Part shown: positions 24,629 through 34,914 of the stretch, one piece after another
Position numbering within the stretch: the stretch's first letter is position 1
Layout: each line of letters opens with the position of its first letter
DNA from: Oreohelix idahoensis
Lineage: Eukaryota; Mollusca; Gastropoda; Stylommatophora; Oreohelicidae
DNA: 64,000 nt
Direction of reading: 5' to 3'
Assembly (NCBI GenBank): GCA_024509875.1
Contig: JAMPIV010000584.1
Location: 1,426,001-1,490,000 of the forward strand
Made by a program: the position numbers and the translations under genes
The notes under the pieces: generated by a model
Told to the model about the DNA's origin: nothing
Databases searched by the model: none
What the model saw: the letters and a program-made list of their open reading frames with translations, nothing else

Positions 24629-27602
24629 TGTGGTGAAATTACAGTGATGCAACGTTAAAATTCCTCCATTTATAAAGATAACAGGTAAAATAACATGTAG
24701 GGATAAAAATATAAGTAAGGTACGATGATACATTCTCGCCTACGCCAGCGTTTTCTAGCGCCATTGAAACTAACTAGTTAGAACATGCAGACTAAACGGC
24801 TTATCCTTTTAGACGGGGTAGAAACGGAGGTAAAAGAAAAAATTATGACGGTCTGAACACGTGTTTGAATCTAAAGACTAAAAGACACAATTTGTAGTTT
24901 TAAAGAAAAAATTACGCCACTAGTTGACACAATGTAAGGAAATGGACAAAAAACGACCTTAGCTCTTGTTAGAAACAGACGTATCTTGGACGTTTTACGG
25001 TAATTTGTCGTTTTTAGTTTGAATATAGCGGCAAACGCCGTACACGAAGGTTCAAAAACAAATTGCAAAACTAACCTTGAAAAAAGTAGGTTTTTTCTTA
25101 ATAATAAGTTTAGGAGAATAAAAACTAGCTAGTTTGATAGCCCATCTTTTTCTAGAGAAATAATATGCGTTTAATTACACAGACGGACAGATAACACAAA
25201 AGATATTGACGAAAGACTGTATTGTTCACTACAGACTAGCAGACAGTTTTTTGTGCATATTTTCACTCCATCATGTGACGTATTCTTTCCAGAACGTTGT
25301 CTCCATTACAGCTGCTCTGAACGCATCACGATTCTGGGCAAGTCGACCTGCATCAGCCAAAGACAAGTTCAGACTCTCTGTGATGTCCTGGGTCCACCGT
25401 CGTCTAGGTCGACCCCTTCCACTTTTTCCAGGAATCATGCCTTCCATCACTGTTTTTTCCAAGCTATTATGTCTTTTTATATGACCGAAAAATTTCAGCT
25501 TCCTTATTGCGATGGTATTTAGGAGCCAATGTTCCTGTACGTTTAGTGAGTGCAGTACTTCTCTGTTGGTCTTTTTTTCTGTCCAGGGTATTCTCAACAT
25601 CCTTCTGTAGCATTTCATTTCAAATGATGTAATCTTTTTTGCAACTGTTTTATTGAGTGTCCAAGTCTCGCAGCCGTATGTTGCCACTGGGAATATACAT
25701 GCTCTGATCAGCTGTAACTTTGTTTCTTTGCTTGTGCCTTGCCATAGGTTTTTCATCTGTATTAGTTTATGTGAAGCAATTGCAAGTCTTCTTTTAATTT
25801 CTACTGCACAGTCGCCAGAGCTGTTGATGATTGATCCTAAGTATTCGAATTCATTAACACTTTCCAGATCTTCGTTATCAATTTCAATTTCATATTTTCA
25901 CTAACGTTACATTTTGACGTCCTTGAGACTAAAAATGCAAAAATCAACTGCAGGTGGACTAGGGGCAGGGTAGGAGGATAGTAGCTAAAAATAACTTAGC
26001 ATAGAATCTTAGAAGTAGGGGAGACAAAATTTGTGTAGTTTTTTTTCTTGTAGTTTCGTCCAAAAACAAGTGTAATTTTGGGAAAAACCAAGTTGGAACG
26101 GACAGACCGACAGAAAAATACTACACACTAGACTGAGACTGGACCGAAATTGGACGATTTTAGTTTGAATATTTGAAAGGTTGAGGGGAAGTCCGCTGAT
26201 TGGACAGAAGCTTTTATATTATAGAAAGAGAGACGCCCGCTAGTGCCATTTGACACAGTACGTTAATGCTAGAGGTGTGATTTCCAGGAAATATTAAATA
26301 TTATCAGTGGGACGCCTTAATCTAGCCAGCAGCTCAGCTGAGTTTTGCTAGTACAACTTAACTGTGTTCTCAATTTTGAATTGTGGTAAGGGAAAAAGCA
26401 TTTACCTTTTATATTTTAATATTTTGAGTGATTGATACTGCCATGTCATGAAAAATGATTACGACAAGTGAGTGCTTACTCTAGGTCCCCAGCAGCAGTC
26501 CAGGGCCTAGAGACAAACAAATAACATAGGAAAACATATCGAAGACTATGGAAGACAGATCTAAATTTGAGATCAGTTGGAACATATCACCCACCTTATT
26601 AGATGGAAGAGGAAACTATTGAACATATTTCGGATGCAATGCAGTCATGGGAAACTAGTACTATTTGATACCACCTGGGTGAGATGTGCTTAGTTGGTCA
26701 GAGAGATCTGACCCAATCTTTGTAATGTTTTTTTCGTTGTTATGTGTATAAAATTGGTGCAGTAGGCAGTGTGTTGACACATGGCACAAATTTTGGTTTC
26801 AGAGTTTCTGGTCTGGCACTATGCTAGTGCCAGATGCTGTGTAGAAGTACAAGAGTGAATGCCTAAGCAGCCTATCATTTTACTCCAGCTACTGTGAGGA
26901 GTGGGCCACTTGAATTCTTTACTGCATCTTCACAGGCCAGATAAGTTGAAACCCTGGCCTGCTGTGGATTCATCCAACTTATCCACAATAAATAAATAAA
27001 ATCCTGTTGTACAAACACTATACTGCAGTCCATATGTCAAAGACAATGAACATTATAAATAAAGATTGGGCGTGATGACACCACCCCGACTAGACATCCA
27101 GTGCTAGATTTCCCAAAGACACTGTAGTTAGTATTAATATTAACCAATGTAACAAGATATTTATGTATAAAATTTTCATTTGATTATTCAATATATATAT
27201 GCACTTTTATTGATAAATACATATTGTTTCATACGTCCTGACCAGAAGAAACATTTGGTTCAGGACTAAATAAATTCAAAAAAATTATAAAATCTAAACT
27301 TCTAAAACCAGTGTTAGTTAATTTGATCATAGAGCTTATTAGTATTATTATTATTATTAGACTTAGTGTTTACATGTGTGTGTCTGTGTATTCAATTACC
27401 TACACATCACATTTCGTTACCCTAGACAGTAAACGTAGCTAACATACATAATAGCAGAATAGGTCTGTTTGAGGTCGTAAGTGGTAGCAGAAAGGCATTC
27501 TGTAACTCACATAAACTTTTATCTTCAGGAGCCTTCACAGCTGACCTCATCCAGTACACTAGGTAACATAACAACCATACAATAACATCAAAAACCACTA
27601 CA
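24629..27602 (+). repeat. LTR1 of the array
   Basis: It begins TGTGGTGAAATTAC and ends AAAACCACTACA. The length is about 2.34 kb once the 635-bp RTE insertion with its duplication is removed. It lacks about 18 bases near 26250 that LTR2 and LTR3 keep. Confidence 0.95.
25268..25890 (-). pseudogene. RTE-like LINE, 5'-truncated, C-terminal RT tail
   Basis: This minus-strand fragment reads as one frame from the 5' junction to a stop at 25271. It holds FEYLGSIINSSGDC, ATYGCETWTLNK, KLKFFGHIKRH and RGRPRRRWTQDI, the tail of RTE-type endonuclease-RT proteins. The target duplication CATATTTTCACT (12 bp) flanks it at 25256-25267 and 25891-25902. The TGA stop is only about three bases from the 3' end, so there is practically no 3' UTR, a hallmark of RTE elements. 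Confidence 0.88.
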
Positions 27603-27607
27603 ATTAT

Positions 27608-27633
27608 TGGGGTCCTGTCCGGGATTTGAACCC
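27608..27633 (+). promoter_or_regulatory. Primer binding site of array copy 1, tRNA-Pro-like
   Basis: Five bases after LTR1 the sequence starts TGGGGTCCTGTCCGGG and goes on ATTTGAACCC. Read as a complement it fits the 3' end of a tRNA: CCA, discriminator C, a 7-nt acceptor strand, T-stem and a TTCAAAT loop. Against the animal tRNA-Pro 3' end as I recall it, 23 of 26 positions match. The corresponding site of copy 2 is at 34620 with a few changes. Confidence 0.7.
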
Positions 27634-27842
27634 TCTCCCACCACAGATATTAGGGTCTCCTGGTCCGGGGATTAAACTAGTGGGGGCATAAGTGTATAAA
27701 TTTAACAGTGTCCCTAAAATTAAAAGTGGAAAGTAAAAGTTGATGAATCTTCACAGCCAGTGGTAATTAATTAATTAATATATTACCTTAGTAATTAGAT
27801 TGTATAATTTACCTTAGTCATTGTTAAATTGTGTGATAAAGT

Positions 27843-29759
27843 ATGGCAGATCTAGCCAAATTCAGATCGGCTGCTGTGCTGACGGCGAAGGAAATGAACA
27901 TGGATGGTCAGGTTTTAATTCAATATGTAACGTCAGAATGTGACAAGTATATTGAAAGGGAAGATAGGAGGTTAGCTGAAGAGAAGAGGTTACAAATTGA
28001 GGCTGAAAAGGAGGCTAGGGCATTGGAGGCAGAAGAAAAACGACAGCAAAGGGAGGCAGAAGAAAGGAGATTGACTGCCAAAAGGGAAGCAGAAGATAGA
28101 AGATTGCAAAGGGAGCACGAATTACGACTAAGGGAGTTGGAAATTCAAGGCCATGCTCCTGAAAATGGTGCCAGCTCTTTTGCCTCAGATGCCACGCCTA
28201 GTCAGGGAGCCTCAACCTCAGCTATGGGGTTTCATTTAGACCATTTTGTTAAGAAAGACGATGACATAGAGGGGTACCTAAGTAGATTTGAACTATTGGC
28301 TACTACGTATGGGTTGGAGAGAGAGAGGTGGAGTCTTAAGTTATCCCAAGGGCTTAGAGGTACTTCTTATGAAGTTTTTGCTAAAATGAATAGAGACGAC
28401 CAAGACAATTATGACATGCTAAAGCAGGCTTTGTTATTGAGATATGAAAAGAATGGTGAATTGTATCGTAAGAAGTTTAGAAATGCCAAACGTTTGTCTG
28501 GGGAGACATACCACCAATTCTCTGCCAGACTGGAAACCTATTTGGAGAAATGGACTGCTCTGGGGAAGACCCAAGATCTCAAAGAGATGATCATGATAGA
28601 GCAATTAAGAGAGTCCATGGCTCCAGACCTGAGAAAATTTCTCATGGAACAAGGTGCAGAGAGGTTGGGGGAGGTTTTGAATGTCGCTGAGAGGTATCAG
28701 GCAGCCCAGGCAGAGGTAAGTGGCTCTAAAATGAAACATATAGAAAATTTTAAAGTCCCACAGCACTTTAATAAATTTGATACCAGAGAACAAGGTAATA
28801 AAGGTAGGACAAATTTTGATAGGCCACGAAATGATTATCGTGATAGAAACTCACAGTTCAATGACCAAAAATATAATGAAAGAAAACCTTTTAACCAAGG
28901 AAAGAGGTGGTGCAAATGGTGTAAGAAAGACAACCATAACACCGAATTTTGTAAAAGGAAACCTTCAAACATTGCTGCAATGAAATCGGGGAACCAGAGA
29001 TTAAAGGTTAATCCTAATGGACAGCAGGAACCTTATCACCCCCCAGTTTGTGAGGATGTTATTTGTAATGGGGTCACCATAAGGTGCCTATATGATACAG
29101 GTTTGGATTATGACTCAGTTGTGAAAGCTAGCCTAGTAGACCCAAGTCAGTATACCACGGAAACAGTGGAAATACAAGGGGCGACTAAGGACATACCACT
29201 CATGACACTTCCCATCGCAAGGATAACGGTGAAAACTCGCTATGTGGAAGGAGAAATCAGAGCGGCAGTGATAGATGAACCAATCTACCCTCTGATATTG
29301 GGGTGTAGATACGTCTTCTTGGGAAATCCCGAGAGACCTGTGATCATGGCGACAGTGCAGACCAGGTCACAGTCAAAGGAGGAAGAAGGTGAACCTATAA
29401 ATGCTCATCCAGAAGAGATGAGGAAGGCGCAGGCTGAGGATAGGACACTCAAGCCATGTTTTAAAAAATTGCCCAAATGCCACACACCTCCAAGCAAGGG
29501 AGAGTATTTTATGAAGAACAAATTGATATACAGGAAGGCCGGAACTGGAACAAATGGTCACAACCAGCTGGTTCTTCCCGCTTCATATAGGGATAAAGTG
29601 ATGGAACTAGGGCATGCGATTCCCTTCAGTGGTCACATGGGGATCAGCGCCACAGGACAGCGTATAGCTTGTCATTACTTCTGGCCAGGGATAACGGAAG
29701 ATATAAAAAGATATGTCAAATCCTGTCCAGGATGTCAAAGGGTAGCTCCAAAGCATTAG
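27843..29759 (+). CDS. Gag-protease-integrase N-terminus, array copy 1
   Basis: This 638-codon frame begins MADLAKFRSAA. Residues about 38-105 form a charged coiled coil (RRLAEEKRLQ). A capsid-like region follows (GFHLDHFVKKDDDIEGYLSRFE), then a CCHC knuckle CKWCKKDNHNTEFC near residues 357-370. The protease has CLYDTGLDYDSVV near 417. The integrase zinc domain (SGHMGIS ... CPGCQ) sits at the end. The frame stops at TAG 29757-29759, and the same frame continues at once with the integrase core, so the whole was one gag-pol frame. Start chosen at the first ATG, some 240 bases after LTR1. Confidence 0.92.
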   Translation: MADLAKFRSAAVLTAKEMNMDGQVLIQYVTSECDKYIEREDRRLAEEKRLQIEAEKEARALEAEEKRQQREAEERRLTAKREAEDRRLQREHELRLRELEIQGHAPENGASSFASDATPSQGASTSAMGFHLDHFVKKDDDIEGYLSRFELLATTYGLERERWSLKLSQGLRGTSYEVFAKMNRDDQDNYDMLKQALLLRYEKNGELYRKKFRNAKRLSGETYHQFSARLETYLEKWTALGKTQDLKEMIMIEQLRESMAPDLRKFLMEQGAERLGEVLNVAERYQAAQAEVSGSKMKHIENFKVPQHFNKFDTREQGNKGRTNFDRPRNDYRDRNSQFNDQKYNERKPFNQGKRWCKWCKKDNHNTEFCKRKPSNIAAMKSGNQRLKVNPNGQQEPYHPPVCEDVICNGVTIRCLYDTGLDYDSVVKASLVDPSQYTTETVEIQGATKDIPLMTLPIARITVKTRYVEGEIRAAVIDEPIYPLILGCRYVFLGNPERPVIMATVQTRSQSKEEEGEPINAHPEEMRKAQAEDRTLKPCFKKLPKCHTPPSKGEYFMKNKLIYRKAGTGTNGHNQLVLPASYRDKVMELGHAIPFSGHMGISATGQRIACHYFWPGITEDIKRYVKSCPGCQRVAPKH

Positions 29760-31652
29760 ACTGCTCCTGCAACTCTAGGGGAAATGCCCATAGTGGGAAC
29801 ACCTTTTGAGAGGGTTGCAGTGGATATTGTGGGACCTCTCACTCGGACCAAGAGGAGGAACAGTTACATCCTTACTCTGGTGGACACTTGTTCTATGTGG
29901 GGAGAGGCGGTAGCCCTGCCATCAATTGATTCGAAACATGTGGCAGAGGCACTACTTACAATATTCACAAGATTAGGATTCCCGCATCAAATCTTGACTG
30001 ATAATGGCTCACAGTTCAAGGGGAAACTAACGGAAGAAGTTTTTAAGCTATTTCAAGCCAGACACTTTCATTGTAGTCCGTACCATCCACAAGGGAACGG
30101 CCAGGTAGAGAGGTTTAATGGGACTCTCATTTCTATCCTGAGGAAGCTGGCACATGAAAAACCTGATATGTGGGATCAATTTCTGCCCGCTGCGTTGTTT
30201 GCGTATCGGGAAGTACCACATAGTTCAACCGGGATGGCTCCCGCAACCCTGCTATTTGGGAGGCCAATAAAAGGTCCATTAGAAGCCTTATTAAGGACCT
30301 GGACATATGAGAAAGCAGAAGAGACTGTTACCTCATCATATCAATATGTGAACGAGCTGACCACTCGTCTGAAAGCTGGATGGAAACTGACAAATGATAA
30401 TTTGAGACAAGCCAGGAAGAAACATGCAGCGTATTTTAATAGGAAAGCAAAGGACAGAGAATTAGCTGTGGGAGAGAAAGTGCTTCTTCTACTACCCGGC
30501 AGCCAGAATAAGTTGCAAATTGGATGGCAAGGTCCATATACGGTTCTAGAGAAGGTGACTAGAACAAACTATAAAATTGACAAAAAGGGGAAGGAAAAGA
30601 TATATCATGTAAACCTTTTAAAGAAGTATCTGGACAGCCCAATCCAGGAAAGCACCCCCTTACTGACCTTGGCTATCGCAACTCAAATGAAAAAGGAACC
30701 ACTCACCTCACATGAATACCCATTACACCCCTGTGAGACAGCCGCACAGGTAAAAGTCAGTAAGCACCTGACTAAAAATCAGAGGGAGAGAGTTCAACAG
30801 GTTCTGGAGGAACATACAGATGTATTAACAGATAAACCAGGACATACAAATTTGCTACAGTATGACATGAAGCTGGTAGACTCAAACCCAATCTGTATGA
30901 GAGCCTATTCTGTTCCGTTCGCTAAGGAGAAGGCACTGAAAGAGGAGATAGATTATTTGTTGAAAGAAGGAATTATTTCTCACAGTGAATCTTCTTTTAG
31001 CTCCAGTGTAGTTTTGTTGAGGAAACCGTCTGGGGAACATAGACTGTGCATAGATTACAGGAAACTGAATGCTGTCACAGAAGGTCAAGTGGATCCATTA
31101 CCGGATACAAAACAGTTATTTGCCAGATTGAACAAGGCAAAATACTTTTCGAAGGTGGATCTTAGCAAAGGCTATTACCAGATTCCAGTGAAGCCTGAAG
31201 TTAGACCTTATTTAGCTTTTAGCACCTCGGAAGGACATTATGAATTCAACATGCTACCATTCGGATTGAAAAATGCTCCAAGTGTATTTTCTAGGATGAT
31301 GCGTAAATTGTTGGATCTTCTGAATAATCCATGTATCACAAAATTCATGGATGATATTCTCGTCACCACGGAAACATCTGAAGAACACATTAACTCTCTG
31401 AATATGTTATTTGATAGGCTCAGAGAAGCGAACTTAACCGCTAGACCAACAAAATGTTGTATTGGATGCAAAGAGTTGGAATTCTTGGGACATACTGTAT
31501 ATCAGGGTAACATGACCCCTGACCCCAAGAACTTGGAAAAACTGCAGAGAGCACCTAGACCGCAAACAAAAAAAGACGTGCGATCATTCGTGTCGTTATG
31601 TGGGTTTTACCAAAAAATATCAAAAATTTTAACTCTATATGTGCTCCTCTGA
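29760..31652 (+). CDS. Integrase core-reverse transcriptase, array copy 1
   Basis: This is the same frame as the previous entry, beyond the TAG. Counting from the ATG at 29784: integrase first D in AVDIVGPL near residue 13, second D in LTDNGSQ at 73, E in GQVERFN at 109 (spacing 35), and a GPY/F module GWQGPYTVLEKV near 250. RT follows with LCIDYRKLNAV, FSKVDLSKGYYQIPV, LPFGLKNAPSVF and FMDD at about 521-524. The frame ends at 31652 just after FVSLCGFYQK because of a shift at an A6 run, and RNase H continues in the -1 frame. Integrase before RT defines the Gmr1-like group. Confidence 0.93.
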   Translation, partial: TAPATLGEMPIVGTPFERVAVDIVGPLTRTKRRNSYILTLVDTCSMWGEAVALPSIDSKHVAEALLTIFTRLGFPHQILTDNGSQFKGKLTEEVFKLFQARHFHCSPYHPQGNGQVERFNGTLISILRKLAHEKPDMWDQFLPAALFAYREVPHSSTGMAPATLLFGRPIKGPLEALLRTWTYEKAEETVTSSYQYVNELTTRLKAGWKLTNDNLRQARKKHAAYFNRKAKDRELAVGEKVLLLLPGSQNKLQIGWQGPYTVLEKVTRTNYKIDKKGKEKIYHVNLLKKYLDSPIQESTPLLTLAIATQMKKEPLTSHEYPLHPCETAAQVKVSKHLTKNQRERVQQVLEEHTDVLTDKPGHTNLLQYDMKLVDSNPICMRAYSVPFAKEKALKEEIDYLLKEGIISHSESSFSSSVVLLRKPSGEHRLCIDYRKLNAVTEGQVDPLPDTKQLFARLNKAKYFSKVDLSKGYYQIPVKPEVRPYLAFSTSEGHYEFNMLPFGLKNAPSVFSRMMRKLLDLLNNPCITKFMDDILVTTETSEEHINSLNMLFDRLREANLTARPTKCCIGCKELEFLGHTVYQGNMTPDPKNLEKLQRAPRPQTKKDVRSFVSLCGFYQKISKILTLYVLL

Positions 31653-32167
31653 CTGATCTGACTCGCAAGGGAAATCCAGATAAAATTGTTTGGTCAGCGC
31701 AATGTGAATTGGCATTTCAAGAGTTAAAGGAAAAACTCACTAGCAAGCCTATTCTCAAATTGCCTGATTTGACTCAGGACTTTGTGGTGAGAACAGACGC
31801 AAGCAATGTAGGCCTGGGGGCGGCTCTGTTGCAAAGGTCCTCTTCACCCAATGGGGAACTGAACCCAGTCGCTTATGCAAGCCGCAAGTTGAACAAAGCG
31901 GAGCAAGGGTATTCCACAAGCGAAAAAGAATGTTTAGCGTTAATCTGGGCAATAAAAAAGTTCCAAATCTATCTGTATGGTAGGACTTTTGTGGTCCAGA
32001 CAGATCATCAGCCTCTCGTGTTCTTATCTCCGGCCAAGCATGAAAATGCAAGATTGTTAAGATGGTCTTTATTGTTGCAACCATATCAGTTTAATATTGA
32101 ATATATCCCGGGGTCACAGAATGTCGGTGCAGATTTCCTCAGTAGGCACCCCTGTGATCAAAATTAG
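31598..32167 (+). CDS. RNase H, array copy 1
   Basis: The frame continues pol after a frame change at the A6 run near 31611. The acidic residues are in VRTDASNVGLGAAL, SEKECLALIW, VQTDHQPLV and the C-terminal [11 protein letters not shown]. The 54 bases shared with the RT frame precede the true junction. No further ORF before the LTR, so there is no env. Confidence 0.88.
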   Translation: MWVLPKNIKNFNSICAPLTDLTRKGNPDKIVWSAQCELAFQELKEKLTSKPILKLPDLTQDFVVRTDASNVGLGAALLQRSSSPNGELNPVAYASRKLNKAEQGYSTSEKECLALIWAIKKFQIYLYGRTFVVQTDHQPLVFLSPAKHENARLLRWSLLLQPYQFNIEYIPGSQNVGADFLSRHPCDQN

Positions 32168-32243
32168 AGTAGTTGGCAGGCGTGAGGAGTTAATTTTATC
32201 TATGTGTATCACTGGTTTTGGAACTTGCATTAGTGCATGTTCT

Positions 32244-32257
32244 CAAGTGGGGAGATG
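32244..32257 (+). promoter_or_regulatory. Polypurine tract before LTR2
   Basis: CAAGTGGGGAGATG directly abuts the TGTGGTG start of LTR2 and occurs identically before LTR3, the position of the plus-strand primer. Confidence 0.75.
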
Positions 32258-34614
32258 TGTGGTGAAATTACAATGATGCAACGTTAAAATTCCTCCATTT
32301 ATAAAGATAACAGGTAAAATAACATGTAGGGATAAAAATATAAGTAAGGTACGATGATACATTCTCGCCCACGCCAGCGTTTTCTAGCGCCATTGAAACT
32401 AACTAGTTAGAACATGCAGACTAAACGGCTTATCCTTTTAGACGGGGTAGAAACGGAGGTAAAAGAAAAAATTATGACGGTCTGAACACGTGTTTGAATC
32501 TAAAGACTAAAAGACGCAATTTGTAGTTTTAAAGAAAAAATTACGCCACTAGTTGACACAATGTAAGGAAATGGACAAAAAACGACCTTAGCTCTTGTTA
32601 GAAACAGACGTATCTTGGATGTTTTACTGTAATTAGTCGTTTTTAGTTTGAATATAGCGGCAAACGCCGTACACGAAGGTTCAAAAACAAATTGCAAAAC
32701 TAACCTTGAAAAAAGTAGGTTTTTTCTTAATAATAAGTTTAGGAGAATAAAAACTAGCTAGTTTGATAGCCCATCTTTTCTAGAGAAATAATATGCTTTT
32801 AATTACACAGACGGACAGATAACACGGAAGATATTGACGAAAGACTGTATTGTTCACTACAGACTAGCAGACAGTTTTTGTGCATATTTTCACTAAAGTT
32901 ACATTTTGACGTCCTTGAGACTAAAAATGCAAAAACCAACTGCAGGTGGACTAGGGGCAGGGTAGGAGGATAGTAGCTAAAAATAACTTAGCATAGAATC
33001 TTAGAAGTAGGGGGAGACAAAATTTGTGTAGTTTTTTTCTTGTAGTTTCGTCCAAAAACAAGTGTAATTTTGGGAAAAACCAAGTTGGAACGAACAGACC
33101 GACAGAAAAATACTACACACTAGACTGAGACTGGACCGAAATTGGACATTTTTAGTTTGAATATTTGAAAGGTTGAGGGGAAGTGCGCTGATTGGACAGA
33201 AGCTTTTATATTATAGAAAGAGAGACGCCCGCTAGTGCCATTTTATAGAAGACTGTCCATTGACACAGTACGTTAATGCTAGAGGTGTGATTTCCAGGAA
33301 ATATTAAATATTATCAGTGGGACGCCTTAATCTAGCCAGCAGCTCAGCTGAGTTTTGCTAGTACAACTTAACTGTGTTCTCAATTTTGAATTGTGGTAAG
33401 GGAAAAAGCATTTACCTTTTATATTTTAATATTTTGAGTGATTGATACTGCCATGTCATGAAAAATGATTACGACAAGTGAGTGCTTACTCTAGGTCCCC
33501 AGCAGCAGTCCAGGGCCTAGAGACAAACAAATAACATAGGAAAACATATCGAAGACTATGGAAGACAGATCTAAATTTGAGATCAGTGGGAACATATCAC
33601 CCACCTTATTAGATGGAAGAGGAAACTATTGAACATATTTCGGATGCAATGCAGTCATGGGAAACTAGTACTATTTGATACCACCTGGGTGAGATGTGCT
33701 TAGTTGGTCAGAGAGATCTGACCCAATCTTTGTAATGTTTTTTTCGTTGTTATGTGTATAAAATTGGTGCAGTAGGCAGTGTGTTGACACATGGCACAAA
33801 TTTTGGTTTCAGAGTTTCTGGTCTGGCACTATGTTAGTGCCAGATGCTGTGTAGAATTACAAGAGTGAATGCCTAAGCAGCCTATCATTTTACTCCAGCT
33901 ACTGTGAGGAGTGGGCCACTTGAATTCTTTACTGCATCTTCACAGGCCAGATAAGTTGAAACCCTGGCCTGCTGTGGATTCATCCAACTTATCCACAATA
34001 AATAAATAAAATCCTGTTGTACAAACACTATACTGCAGTCCATATGTCAAAGACAATGAACATTATAAATAAAGATTGGGCGTGATGACACCACCCCGAC
34101 TAGACATCCAGTGCTAGATTTCCCAAAGACACTGTAGTTAGTATTAATATTAACCAATGTAACAAGATATTTATGTATAAAATTTTCATTTGATTATTCA
34201 ATATATATATATGCACTTTTATTGATAAATACACATTGTTTTATACGTCCTGACCAGAAGAAACATTTGGTTCAGGACTAAATAAATTCAAAAAAATTAT
34301 AAAATCTAAACTTCTAAAGCCAGTGTTAGTTAATTTGATCATAGAGCTTATTAGTATTATTATTATTATTAGACTTAGTGTTTACATGTGTGTGTCTGTG
34401 TATTCAATTACCTACACATCACATTTCGTTACCCTAGACAGTAAACGTAGCTAACATACATAATAGCAGAATAGGTCTGTTTGAGGTCGTAAGTGGTAGC
34501 AGAAAGGCATTCTGTAACTCACATAAACTTTTATCTTCAGGAGCCTTCACAGCTGACCTCATCCAGTACACTAGGTACCATAACAACCATACAATAACAT
34601 CAAAAACCACTACA
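32258..34614 (+). repeat. LTR2, shared by both array copies
   Basis: This is a 2357-bp repeat with intact TGTGGTGAAA and CCACTACA ends. It is preceded by a polypurine tract and followed by a primer site, so it serves both as 3' LTR of copy 1 and as 5' LTR of copy 2. Confidence 0.96.
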
Positions 34615-34914
34615 ATTATTGGGGTTTTGTCCGGGATTTTAACCCTCTCCCACCACAGATATTAGGGTCTCCTGGTCCGGGGATTAAACTAGTGGGGGCA
34701 TAAGTGTATAAATTTAACAGTGTCCCTAAAATTAAAAGTGGAAAGTAAAAGTTGATAAATCTTCACAGCCAGTGGTAATTAATTAATTAATATATTACCT
34801 TAGTAATTAGATTGTATAATTTACCTTAGTCATTGTTAAATTGTGTGATATAGTATGGCAGATCTAGCCAAATTCAGATCGGCTGCTGTGCTGACGGCGA
34901 AGGAAATGAACATG
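34615..34914 (+). pseudogene. Array copy 2, leader and first 20 gag codons
   Basis: It is nearly identical to 27603-27902. The primer site at 34620 (TGGGGTTTTGTCCGGG) has drifted slightly. The gag ATG is at 34855, and coding breaks after codon 20 where an 8.1-kb LTR element is inserted. CATG (34911-34914) recurs at 43015-43018 as the target duplication. Confidence 0.93.

Noticed and set aside
31598..31660. Programmed -1 frameshift site before RNase H
   Set aside because: The bases do not form a canonical slippery heptamer, and a homopolymer indel explains both copies.
32168..32257. env-like third gene after pol in the array or the 9.3-kb element
   Set aside because: Only about 90 bases (array) or about 750 bases without signal peptide or membrane frame (9.3-kb element) lie between RNase H and the LTR.
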